From positions 1-61,150 of the forward strand of contig NZ_FORN01000037.1 in the NCBI RefSeq assembly GCF_900114015.1: 61,150 bases of DNA, given 5' to 3'. Every line of letters starts with the position of its first letter. Position 1 is the first letter of the stretch. Of this stretch, positions 39,565-46,698 are shown one piece after another. The notes beneath the pieces were generated by a model. The model saw only the letters and a program-made list of their open reading frames with translations. It did no database searches and was not told the origin of the DNA. Made by a program: the position numbers and the translations under genes. The stretch comes from Caulobacter sp. UNC279MFTsu5.1. Lineage in GTDB: Bacteria; Pseudomonadota; Alphaproteobacteria; Caulobacterales; Caulobacteraceae.

Positions 39565-40062
39565 TTGTCCGAACAACTCGACGCTGTGGATGCCAAGATC
39601 CTCGATCTCATCCAACATGACGCCGGACTGTCCGTCGCCGAGATCGCCGAGCGGGTCGGCCTGTCGTCCAGCCCGTGCTGGCGGCGGATCAAGCGGCTGG
39701 AGGACGCGGGCGTCATCCAGCGCCGCGTGACCATCCTGGACCGCGAGAAGCTGGGCCTGGGCTTCGAGGTCTATTGCACCGCCAAGCTGTCGCTGCCGAC
39801 CAAGGAAAACCTCGAGGTCTTCGAGCAGGCGGTCGCCAAGTGGGCCGAGGTGGTGCAATGCGCCACCGTGACCGGCGCGGCCGACTACGAGCTGCGAATC
39901 GTCACCCGCGACATGCGCGCCTTCGATGAGTTCCTGCGCGACAAGCTGCTGTCGCTGGGCCTTGTCAGCAACATCGAGAGCCGGATCGTCATCCGCGGCG
40001 TCAAGAACTCCACCGCCGTGCCGCTGGGGCTGGTCAGCCCGTATGTGAGCCCGCTGAGCTGA
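39565..40062 (+). CDS. Lrp/AsnC family transcriptional regulator
   Basis: The 165-residue protein has an N-terminal winged helix-turn-helix (residues 3-55: LDAVDAKILDLIQHDAGLSVAEIAERVGLSSSPCWRRIKRLE) followed by the RAM effector-binding domain (residues 75-150, VYCTAKLSLP, CATVTGAADYELRIV). I choose the TTG at 39565 because GGGGGGAGGAA is 3-12 nt upstream and the protein starts MSEQLDAVDAK. It is divergent from the indolepyruvate oxidoreductase gene across 142 bases, so it is probably the amino-acid-responsive regulator of that gene and of itself (inference, the usual arrangement). Confidence 0.92.
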   Translation: MSEQLDAVDAKILDLIQHDAGLSVAEIAERVGLSSSPCWRRIKRLEDAGVIQRRVTILDREKLGLGFEVYCTAKLSLPTKENLEVFEQAVAKWAEVVQCATVTGAADYELRIVTRDMRAFDEFLRDKLLSLGLVSNIESRIVIRGVKNSTAVPLGLVSPYVSPLS

Positions 40063-40068
40063 GGTCGG

Positions 40069-40506
40069 TCAGGCGTTCATCGCCTGTTCGAAAGCCGCCG
40101 GATCCCGCAGATACAGGACGAAATGGTCCTCTTTGTGTGGACGCCGGTAGTGCACGACGACCCTTTCGCGGAACATCTCGGGCCGGCGTTCGACCCTGAC
40201 CACGGCGTGGCGCGGGACGACGATGTCCAAGCCGAAAATGTCGCCGACGAACATCAGGTTGAACGGAAAGATCGGGACGATCGTCAGCTTGTCCCGCTCG
40301 ACCGTCACCAGCAGGCAGTTCCGCGCGCCGCTGAGCATGCCGTCGGGGCCGCCGGACGCCAGGAATTCAGCGAACAGGGCCGCCGGCGGACGGCGTGGAA
40401 AGATCGGCCTGCCCTGACGACGACGGACAATGATCGACAGCGTGACCAGGCCCACGATCCAGACGATCGGAAAGCCGATAAACAGCAGGTTCCAGCGGTC
40501 GTCCAT
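40069..40506 (-). CDS. Unrecognised one-pass membrane protein
   Basis: The 145-residue protein has one transmembrane helix at about 7-27 (LLFIGFPIVWIVGLVTLSIIV), then a basic patch RRRQGRP and a beta-rich domain with LLVTVERDKLTIVPIFPFNLMF and hydrophobic strands ending VLYLRDPAAFEQAM. The domain has the look of a PH-type membrane-associated fold. It is convergent with lrp (6 nt apart). ATG 40506 is the chosen start. No function can be assigned. Confidence 0.6.
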   Translation of the reverse strand: MDDRWNLLFIGFPIVWIVGLVTLSIIVRRRQGRPIFPRRPPAALFAEFLASGGPDGMLSGARNCLLVTVERDKLTIVPIFPFNLMFVGDIFGLDIVVPRHAVVRVERRPEMFRERVVVHYRRPHKEDHFVLYLRDPAAFEQAMNA

Positions 40507-40672
40507 CGGCTGCTCCTCGAATCGTCCAAGGCCAAGCTAACGACGCCGACGCCTCGCCGAGAAGCCCGGCGCGGCTTGACAGGATTGAGCGCGGCCCGCG
40601 TCGGCGATTTCTTCTAGAATCCCCTCGCCTCCCCCTGCACAGTAAGGGCTCCATCGCGACCGGAGCCCCTTC

Positions 40673-41563
40673 ATGATCGACCTCGTCATCGACCAGCGCC
40701 GCAAGGACCTCGGCGGCTTCGAGGTCGGCCGGGTGCTGCCGTTCCACAGCCGGCGGATGGTGGGGCCCTTCACCTTCTTCGACCACATGGGGCCGGTCGA
40801 GTTCGAGCCCGGCTTCCCGCGCACCGTCGATGTGCGCCCGCACCCGCACATCGGCCTGTCGACCCTGACCTACCTGTTCGAGGGCGAGATCACCCACCGC
40901 GACAGCGTCGGCTCGCTGATCGACATCCGTCCCGGCGAGGTCAACTGGATGACGGCCGGCAGCGGCATCACCCATTCCGAGCGCTTCGAGCACCTGCGTG
41001 AAGTCGGCGGCGCCATGCACGGCATCCAGGCCTGGGTGGCCCTGCCCGACGGCCAGGAGGAGATCGCCCCGCGCTTCTCGCATCACCCCCGCGACGAGAT
41101 GCCGGTCTACGAGGCCAACGGCCTGAAGGCCGCCCTGGTGGCCGGCAAGGCGTTCGGCGTCGAGGCCAAGGTGCCGGTGTTCTCGCCGCTGTTCTACGTG
41201 CACTGGGAGCTGGCGGCCGGGGCCAAGGCCGGGCTGCCGGCCGAATATCCCGAGCGCGCCGCCTATGTCGCCGTCGGCAAGGTCGAGGCCGCCGGCCAGG
41301 TGCTGCACGCCGGCCAGATGGCGGTGTTCAAGCCGGGCGAGACGATCACCTTCGAGGCGCTGGAGCCCTCGACCGTCATGCTGCTGGGCGGCGAGCCGGT
41401 CGGGCCGCGGTTCATCGAGTGGAACTTCGTCCACTCGTCCCGGGAGCGCATCGAGCAGGCCAAGGCCGACTGGCGGGCCCAGCGCATGAAGCTGCCCGAC
41501 CTGGACGACCAGGAGTTCACCCCCCTGCCCGAGCCCCCGCCTGCGGCGCCGCCGATGTCTTGA
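40673..41563 (+). CDS. Pirin family protein
   Basis: The protein has 296 residues and is a bicupin. The N-terminal cupin has the metal ligands HPHPHIG (residues about 55-61) and a downstream His/Glu pair in GSGITHSE, giving a likely Fe(II) or Ni site. The C-terminal domain is the shorter pirin_C (FSPLFYVHWELAAG and so on). Some bacterial pirins are quercetinases, and others bind pyruvate dehydrogenase or act as redox sensors. The last about 15 residues are Pro/Ala-rich. ATG 40673, with a CCGGAG site upstream. It is a single gene with no clear operon. Confidence 0.9.
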   Translation: MIDLVIDQRRKDLGGFEVGRVLPFHSRRMVGPFTFFDHMGPVEFEPGFPRTVDVRPHPHIGLSTLTYLFEGEITHRDSVGSLIDIRPGEVNWMTAGSGITHSERFEHLREVGGAMHGIQAWVALPDGQEEIAPRFSHHPRDEMPVYEANGLKAALVAGKAFGVEAKVPVFSPLFYVHWELAAGAKAGLPAEYPERAAYVAVGKVEAAGQVLHAGQMAVFKPGETITFEALEPSTVMLLGGEPVGPRFIEWNFVHSSRERIEQAKADWRAQRMKLPDLDDQEFTPLPEPPPAAPPMS

Positions 41564-41578
41564 AGGGACCCAAAACAC

Positions 41579-41706
41579 CGTCACCCAGGGCCTTGTGCCC
41601 GGACCCCTAGTTCAGCTGACGGTGAAGCGAAATGGCGCGCTGGCGCGCCACCTCCCAGCACCTGCAGCGGATAAAAGGGTCCCGGGCACAAGGCCCGGGG
41701 TGACGG
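41579..41706. repeat. Intergenic inverted repeat, CGTCACCC / GGGTGACG type
   Basis: The left arm CCGTCACCCAGGGCCTTGTG and right arm CACAAGGCCCGGGGTGACGG flank about 80 bases carrying a GGCGCGCTGGCGCGCC palindrome. It is analogous in layout to 1689-1832. It lies between convergent genes. Confidence 0.8.
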
Positions 41707-41741
41707 CTCGGAGGGAATGAGGCGGCGGCGGGAAGCCCCCG

Positions 41742-42125
41742 CTACAAGAACGGCCCCGGCAGCCGCAGCGGCCCCGGCCCCACCTCGTCGTCGGCCTCGC
41801 CCACGGCCTGGTAGTGCGCCACCAGTCTGGCGCAGGCGCCCAGGAACAGAGCCTCGACGAACCCCGCCTCGCGGCCGGTCAGGCGGACGATCTCGGCCAG
41901 GGCGTGTCCCCGGCCGGCGGCCATGTCCATCACCGCCACCTCCTGGACGCCGAGCGCGGCGCGGGCGCCCGCCAGCCGCTCCACGGCGTCCAGCCGCTGA
42001 AAGCCGTCGTCGCTGGCCAGGACCTTGCGGTAGTCGCGGCCGTACAGGGCTGCGGCCTGGGCTTCCGCGAAGCCGATGTCGGGGCCGAGGTCTTCGACGG
42101 GGATGGGCAGGTGGTCGGCGGTCAC
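41742..42125 (-). CDS. Unrecognised hypothetical protein
   Basis: The protein has 127 residues and is helical, with an acidic N-terminus (MTADHLPIPVEDLGPDIGFAE), several alanine-rich helices including ERLAGARAALGVQEVAVMDMAAGRGHALAEIVRL, and a Pro/Gly-rich C-terminus ending LPGPFL. It has no signal peptide, membrane segment or recognisable motif. It starts at ATG 42125, after a gene-free region. Codon use resembles its neighbours. No function is assigned. Confidence 0.5.
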   Translation of the reverse strand: MTADHLPIPVEDLGPDIGFAEAQAAALYGRDYRKVLASDDGFQRLDAVERLAGARAALGVQEVAVMDMAAGRGHALAEIVRLTGREAGFVEALFLGACARLVAHYQAVGEADDEVGPGPLRLPGPFL

Positions 42126-42827
42126 CGGATGGCTTTTAGGGCATCGGGCGGGGAATGGGGACTCCGAGGGCGTAGGGTCGCGCGCTGGGGTTCCTCTCTC
42201 TGAGAGCGGGATTCCGGGGACAGAGACCGCTCAATCCTCGTCAGTCGCAAGGCAAACCCCAACAATCTCAACGCCCTGAAAGAAAATCAGCGTCACATCC
42301 GCGGCCGTGTTCGAACCGTCGGCATACTTGTCCTCGCCCTGTCGCGGGGGAGGACGTCCGGCCGGCGACCGAAACGTGCGACGGGGGCGGTCGAGCGGGA
42401 AGCGCTCGTCGGTGGTCTTCAGTGACGCCTTCGCGGCGGTCCAGGGCAGGTTCCTCTGAGAGGACGAAACCCTGGCGGCGAAGGATCGGCGGACGCAACA
42501 GGCCCGGGCTGAAATCGCCCGGGCGGTCCGGAAGGGTCGTCAACCTTCCGCCCGTCGGGGGCCTCCATCGGAGCGGGTTAAAAATCCGCGATCCGAAGGC
42601 TTCCGGATAACGCGCCGCGCGGAGCGTTCGGATCCTGTCGAAACGGTACACTCCAAAAACAATCCTCCGGGCATGGCCCGGACGCTCCGCCGCCTCCCAC
42701 CCGCCGGGTTTCCTGGACGGGGACATGCGCTCGCGCGTGTCCCCAAACGCCGCGCCAGGCCTGGGGACACGCACAAGTGCATGTCCCCGGGTTGAACACC
42801 CCCGCCCCCAGCGCCCATAATTGTCCC
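42126..42827. other. Gene-poor stretch with unusual sequence
   Basis: These 702 bases hold no gene I can defend. Visible items are a 42231-42539 minus-strand open frame without a start codon (ending VTLIFFQGVEIVGV and a TGA), several partial hairpins (42490-42520 around GCCCGGGC, near-palindrome ATCCGAAGGCTTCCGGAT) and a GGGGACATGC repeat (42719-42788). Confidence 0.5.
42719..42788. repeat. GGGGACATGC inverted repeat pair
   Basis: Four short arms alternate: GGGGACATGCGCTCGCGCG, TGTCCCC, GGGGACACGC and GTGCATGTCCCC. They make overlapping hairpins immediately upstream (40 nt) of the deaminase start. The GCGCATGCGC palindrome at 11247-11273 is related. Confidence 0.7.
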
Positions 42828-43847
42828 ATGACCGACACCGCCCTCGAGACCTTCGTCCGCGGCCTGCCCAAGGCCGAGCTGCACATGCACATCGAGGGCA
42901 GCCTCGAGCCCGAACTGATGTTCGAGCTGGCCGCGCGCAACGGCGTGACCCTGCCGTTCAAGACGGTCGACGAGATCCGCGCCGCCTACGCCTTCTCCAA
43001 TCTGCAGGACTTCCTGGACATCTACTACCAGGGCGCGGGCGTGCTGCTGACGGAAGCCGACTTCAAGGACCTGGCCCTGGCCTATTTCCGCCGCCTGAAG
43101 GCCGATGGCGGGACCCATGCCGAGATCTTCTTCGACCCCCAGACCCACACCGACCGCGGCGTGGCGTTCGGCACGGTGATCGACGGCCTGACGGCGGGCA
43201 TGGAAGAGGCCGAGCGCGAGCTGGGCGTCACCTCCAAGCTGATCCTCTGCTTCCTGCGCCACCTGGACGAGGCCGCCGCCTTCGCCACCCTGGAACAGGC
43301 CAAGCCCTATCTCGACAGGCTCGCCGGGGTCGGGCTGGACTCCTCCGAAGTCGGCCACCCGCCCGCCAAGTTCGCCCGCGTGATGCAGGCGGCCCGCGAC
43401 CTGGGCCTGAAGGTCGTGGCCCACGCCGGCGAGGAAGGCCCGCCGGCCTATGTCTGGGAGGCGGTCGACCTGATCCATGTCGACCGCATCGACCACGGCA
43501 ACCGGGCCCTGGAGGACGACTGCCTGACCGCCCGCCTGGTGCAGGACGGCACGACCCTGACGGTGTGCCCGCTGTCGAACCTGAAGCTGTGCGGGGTGTC
43601 GAACCTGAAGGAACATCCGCTCAAGCGCATGCTGCATCTGGGCCTGAAGGCCACGGTCAATTCCGACGACCCGGCCTATTTCGGCGGCTACCTGCTGGAG
43701 AACTACCTGCAGACCGCCGACGCCCTCGGCCTGACGCGCGACGAGCTGGTGACCCTGGCCAAGAACAGCTTCACGGGGTCGTTCCTGGACGAGGCGGAGA
43801 AGGCGCGGCGGGTGGCCGGGATCGAGGCTTACGTCGCGGCGCACTGA
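42828..43847 (+). CDS. Adenine/adenosine deaminase, type 2
   Basis: The protein has 339 residues and is an amidohydrolase-fold TIM barrel. Zinc ligands are in ELHMHIEGSLEPE (residues 16-26), the next His lies in VVAHAGEEGP near 206 with catalytic Glu, then DRIDHGNRALED, and the final Asp pair is in NSDDPAYFGGYLLENY near 280. The last block is characteristic of the adenine-deaminase-like branch (Ade type 2) rather than mammalian-type adenosine deaminase, so deamination of adenine to hypoxanthine is the more likely reaction. Start ATG 42828. The gene belongs to purine salvage and has no operon partner. Confidence 0.88.
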   Translation: MTDTALETFVRGLPKAELHMHIEGSLEPELMFELAARNGVTLPFKTVDEIRAAYAFSNLQDFLDIYYQGAGVLLTEADFKDLALAYFRRLKADGGTHAEIFFDPQTHTDRGVAFGTVIDGLTAGMEEAERELGVTSKLILCFLRHLDEAAAFATLEQAKPYLDRLAGVGLDSSEVGHPPAKFARVMQAARDLGLKVVAHAGEEGPPAYVWEAVDLIHVDRIDHGNRALEDDCLTARLVQDGTTLTVCPLSNLKLCGVSNLKEHPLKRMLHLGLKATVNSDDPAYFGGYLLENYLQTADALGLTRDELVTLAKNSFTGSFLDEAEKARRVAGIEAYVAAH

Positions 43848-43859
43848 CTCCCTTCGGAC

Positions 43860-43880
43860 CCTCTCCCAGAGGGAGAGGGT
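43860..43880. repeat. CCCTCTCCC palindrome
   Basis: CCCTCTCCC-AGA-GGGAGAGGG lies between the deaminase and the convergent DegT-like gene. The same arms recur at 52038-52058 with centre GGA. It may act as a 3' hairpin, but it lacks a T-tract. Confidence 0.75.
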
Positions 43881-43883
43881 GAC

Positions 43884-44864
43884 TTAAAGCGCCCGCCTTA
43901 CCGCCTCCGCCAGCTCGTCCAGTTCCGCGATGCCCAGGTCGGCGTGGAACGGCAGGCTCAGCACCGACTTGGCCAGGCGGTCGGCAACCGGGGTCTGGTC
44001 GCGGACGACGACGCCCGGGCCGACCGGGTTGGTGGCGTAACCCATCTCGGCCAGCTTGGCGGCCACGACCGGGGCCGCGCCTTCGGTCAGGCTGACGACC
44101 CAGGCGTTGGACACCCAGCTCATCCCCCAGCCCGGCTGGAAGCCGATCCGGGCGCCCAGCAGCAGCATGCGCAGGCGCTGGGCGGCGGTGGCCAGGCGCA
44201 AGCGCTGGCCCGACCAGTCGTCGAGTCCCGCCTCGCCGGAGAAGGCCGGCGCGTCGAGCCTGGCGATGAAGTCGGCGTCCTGGCTGGCCACGAACACGCC
44301 GCGCCCGCTGGGCAGGCCGACGATCACCGGAACCGGGGCGTCCATGACCACGTCGAAGCCCTCGGTGGCGTCGACCACGATCGGCAGGCCGGTCTCGCGG
44401 TGGAAGGCGGCCCAGGCGCTCATGTCCGGGGCGCGGCCGAAGGCGCAGGTGGGCACGATGGCCTCGATCGGCGGCGGCGCCTCGCCGAGGCGCTCGCGCA
44501 GGTGGGCCGGATCGAACATCCAGCTGCAGGGATCCACGTCGACCAGCCAGGGCCGCAGGCCGGCGCCGGCGATGGCCTCCAGGGTGGCGGCCGAGGCCAG
44601 GGCCGGAACGATGCAGACGCCGCCGCGGCGGACGCCCAGGGCGACCAGGGCGGCGGTCAGGGCGGCCACTCGGGTGGAGACGGCGCGGACGGCGGTGGGA
44701 CGGTCGAAGCGGTCGGCCAGCCGGGCGTCAAGGCCGGGCGTCAGGCCCTGTCGCAGCACCTTCTCCACGGCCGCGAAGTCCAGCGGGACGCCGGCGGCGG
44801 CCAGGGCCGCCTCGGCCTGGGCCTGCTTGCGGGCTTCCGGCGACACTTTGGGGAGGGCTTGCAT
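43884..44864 (-). CDS. DegT/DnrJ/EryC1-fold aminotransferase-like protein lacking the PLP lysine
   Basis: The protein has 326 residues. The sequence has the large domain order of sugar aminotransferases (DegT family): VRAVSTRVAALTAALVALGVRRGGVCIVPALASAATLEAI (substrate helix), WLVDVDPCSWMFDPAHL, and IEAIVPTCAFGRAPDM. VVDATEGFDVVMDAP corresponds to the usual DxxxA/HG Asp region. At the position of the Schiff-base Lys (normally in a S-x-x-x-x-K block) the sequence is VIVGLPSGRGVFVAS with no Lys. It therefore probably cannot form an internal aldimine. The function is unknown. Start ATG 44864; GTG at 44900 is possible. Confidence 0.68.
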   Translation of the reverse strand: MQALPKVSPEARKQAQAEAALAAAGVPLDFAAVEKVLRQGLTPGLDARLADRFDRPTAVRAVSTRVAALTAALVALGVRRGGVCIVPALASAATLEAIAGAGLRPWLVDVDPCSWMFDPAHLRERLGEAPPPIEAIVPTCAFGRAPDMSAWAAFHRETGLPIVVDATEGFDVVMDAPVPVIVGLPSGRGVFVASQDADFIARLDAPAFSGEAGLDDWSGQRLRLATAAQRLRMLLLGARIGFQPGWGMSWVSNAWVVSLTEGAAPVVAAKLAEMGYATNPVGPGVVVRDQTPVADRLAKSVLSLPFHADLGIAELDELAEAVRRAL

Positions 44865-44997
44865 CAGACACGTCGCTTCCGAACAATCCAGCGCCGTCAC
44901 ACGACAGCGCCGCTATGGTTAAGAGAACGTATCGAGTGACTCGCCGGCCCCGGATGCGGCGCGCCGTCGCGGCAAAAATGTGGCCGGAATCTTCGAC

Positions 44998-46548
44998 CTA
45001 GGCAGAAGCCGTCCAATTGTCGCGCAGGTCGCGCTTGAGGACCTTGCCGATATGGCTGCGGGGCAGGGATTCCACCAGTTTCAGGTCGACCAGCCTCTGG
45101 GTCTTACCAAGGCGCGTATTGACCCAGCTTCTCAACCCTTCCGCGTCAATTCGCGCATCAGGCTTGACCGCCACGAAGGCCACCGGCGATTCGCCCCAGG
45201 CGTCGGACGGCACGCCGACCACCGCCGCCTCGACCACGTCGGGGTGCTGGACGATCTGGGCCTCGATGTCGCTGGGATAGATGTTGAAGCCGCCGCTGAT
45301 GATCATGTCCTTCTTGCGGTCCATCAGGGTCAGGAAGCCGTCCTCGTCGAACCGGCCGACGTCGCCGGTGCGGATGAAGGCCCAGCCCTCGGGCGAGATC
45401 CAGGTCGCCTCGGCGGTCTTGCCCGGCTGGCCGTGATAGCCGTTCATCATGCCTTCCGAACGGCCGACGATCTCGCCGACCACGCCGGGTCCGACCTGGA
45501 CCCCGTCCTCGTCGATCAGCCGGATGTCGTGGCCGGGCGCGGGGCGGCCCACGGTGTGCAGCTTGTCCGGATGCTCGTGGGCCATCAGGATGCAGGTGCC
45601 GCCGCCCTCGGTCATGCCGAAGTACTCGACCAGCCCGCCCGGCCAGCGCTCCAGCACGTCGGCCTTCAGCGCGGCCGCGAACGGGGCGCTGGTGCAGAAC
45701 TTCAGGTGGGTCGACGACAGGTCGAAGTCGCCGAAGTCGGGCCGGTCCATCAGCCGGCGATACTGCACCGGCACCAGCATGGTGTGGGTCATGCGGTGCT
45801 GCTGGGCCAGCGCCAGATAGCGGCCGGCGTCGAACTTCCGCATCAGCACCACCGTCCCGCCGCCCGCCAGGGTCGGGAAGAAGCAGACCAGGGTGGTGTT
45901 GGAATACAGCGGGGTCGACAGCAGGGTGACGGCCTCGGGCCCATAGCCGACCGCGTCGCCGCGGAACACGTGCTTCCAGCGCATGCCGTGCGACTGGACG
46001 ATGCCCTTGGGGGCTCCGGTGGTGCCGCTGGAATAGATGATGTTGAAAGGGGCCTCGGGGGCGATGGCCACGGCGGCCGGGACCGCGCCGACGGGGGCCA
46101 GCCAGGCGTCGAAGGCCTCGGCGAACTCGGCTCCGTCCAGGGCGATGGAGCGCACGGCGATCGGGGCGGCCTGCTGGGCCTCGGCCACGCCGGCGTCCAT
46201 GAAGACCAGCCGCGCCCCGCAATCGGCGACCATGCCGGCGATGGCTTCGGGCGTCGAGGACGGGGCCAGCGGCGCGACCGCCACGCCGGCTCGCAGGGCG
46301 CCCAGGAACAGGGCCGCGTAGGGAATGGACGACAGGGCGCAGACGGCGACGGCCTCGCCCGGGGCGATCCCGTCGCGCTGCAGGGCGGCGGCGACCCGGT
46401 CGGCCAGGGCGTCGAACTGGGCGTAGGTCGCCGCCTCGCCGGTTTCCATGATCACGGCGGGATGGCCGGGGGCCTCGGCGGCCCGCTGGCGCAGGATGTC
46501 GCCCATCACGCCGTAGTCGGCGGTGATCATGGATTGGATCGAGGTCAT
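44998..46548 (-). CDS. Class I acyl-CoA synthetase (AMP-binding)
   Basis: The protein has 516 residues and is an ANL superfamily adenylating enzyme. The phosphate-binding loop is IIYSSGTTGAPKGIVQSHG near residue 178, the adenine block EYFGMTEGGGTCI near 300, the hinge DRKKDMIISGGFNIYPSDIEA near 405, and the catalytic Lys in RSHIGKVLKRDL near 503. It activates a carboxylic acid with ATP and CoA, feeding beta-oxidation. Chain-length preference cannot be read. ATG 46548 is chosen, 24 nt inside a longer frame. It is on the same strand as the FadB-like gene but separated from it by a palindromic repeat, so the genes may be in one unit. Confidence 0.9.
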   Translation of the reverse strand: MTSIQSMITADYGVMGDILRQRAAEAPGHPAVIMETGEAATYAQFDALADRVAAALQRDGIAPGEAVAVCALSSIPYAALFLGALRAGVAVAPLAPSSTPEAIAGMVADCGARLVFMDAGVAEAQQAAPIAVRSIALDGAEFAEAFDAWLAPVGAVPAAVAIAPEAPFNIIYSSGTTGAPKGIVQSHGMRWKHVFRGDAVGYGPEAVTLLSTPLYSNTTLVCFFPTLAGGGTVVLMRKFDAGRYLALAQQHRMTHTMLVPVQYRRLMDRPDFGDFDLSSTHLKFCTSAPFAAALKADVLERWPGGLVEYFGMTEGGGTCILMAHEHPDKLHTVGRPAPGHDIRLIDEDGVQVGPGVVGEIVGRSEGMMNGYHGQPGKTAEATWISPEGWAFIRTGDVGRFDEDGFLTLMDRKKDMIISGGFNIYPSDIEAQIVQHPDVVEAAVVGVPSDAWGESPVAFVAVKPDARIDAEGLRSWVNTRLGKTQRLVDLKLVESLPRSHIGKVLKRDLRDNWTASA

Positions 46549-46578
46549 GGCGAACACATCCGCATCACGCAAAAACGG

Positions 46579-46679
46579 TTGTCATCCCGGAAGCCTCGCA
46601 GAGGCTGTCCGGGATCCAGGGGCGGTGCGCACGGCCCCTGGATCCCGGGTCTTCGCTGCGCTTCGCCCGGGATGACAAC
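46579..46679. repeat. Dispersed palindromic repeat, TGTCATCCCGG family
   Basis: A member nearly identical at its left end to 25274: TGTCATCCCGGAAGCCTCGC, then CTGTCCGGGATCCAGG, an inner CCCCTGGATCCCGGG pair and a right end CGCCCGGGATGACAA. Confidence 0.85.
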
Positions 46680-46698
46680 GGGAAAGCCTCGGGCGGGA

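Noticed and set aside
42268..42774. 168-codon minus-strand ORF in the gene-free region
   Set aside because: Arg/Pro-rich, no motif, and it runs through hairpin-rich DNA; another frame of the same strand looks more protein-like at its end.
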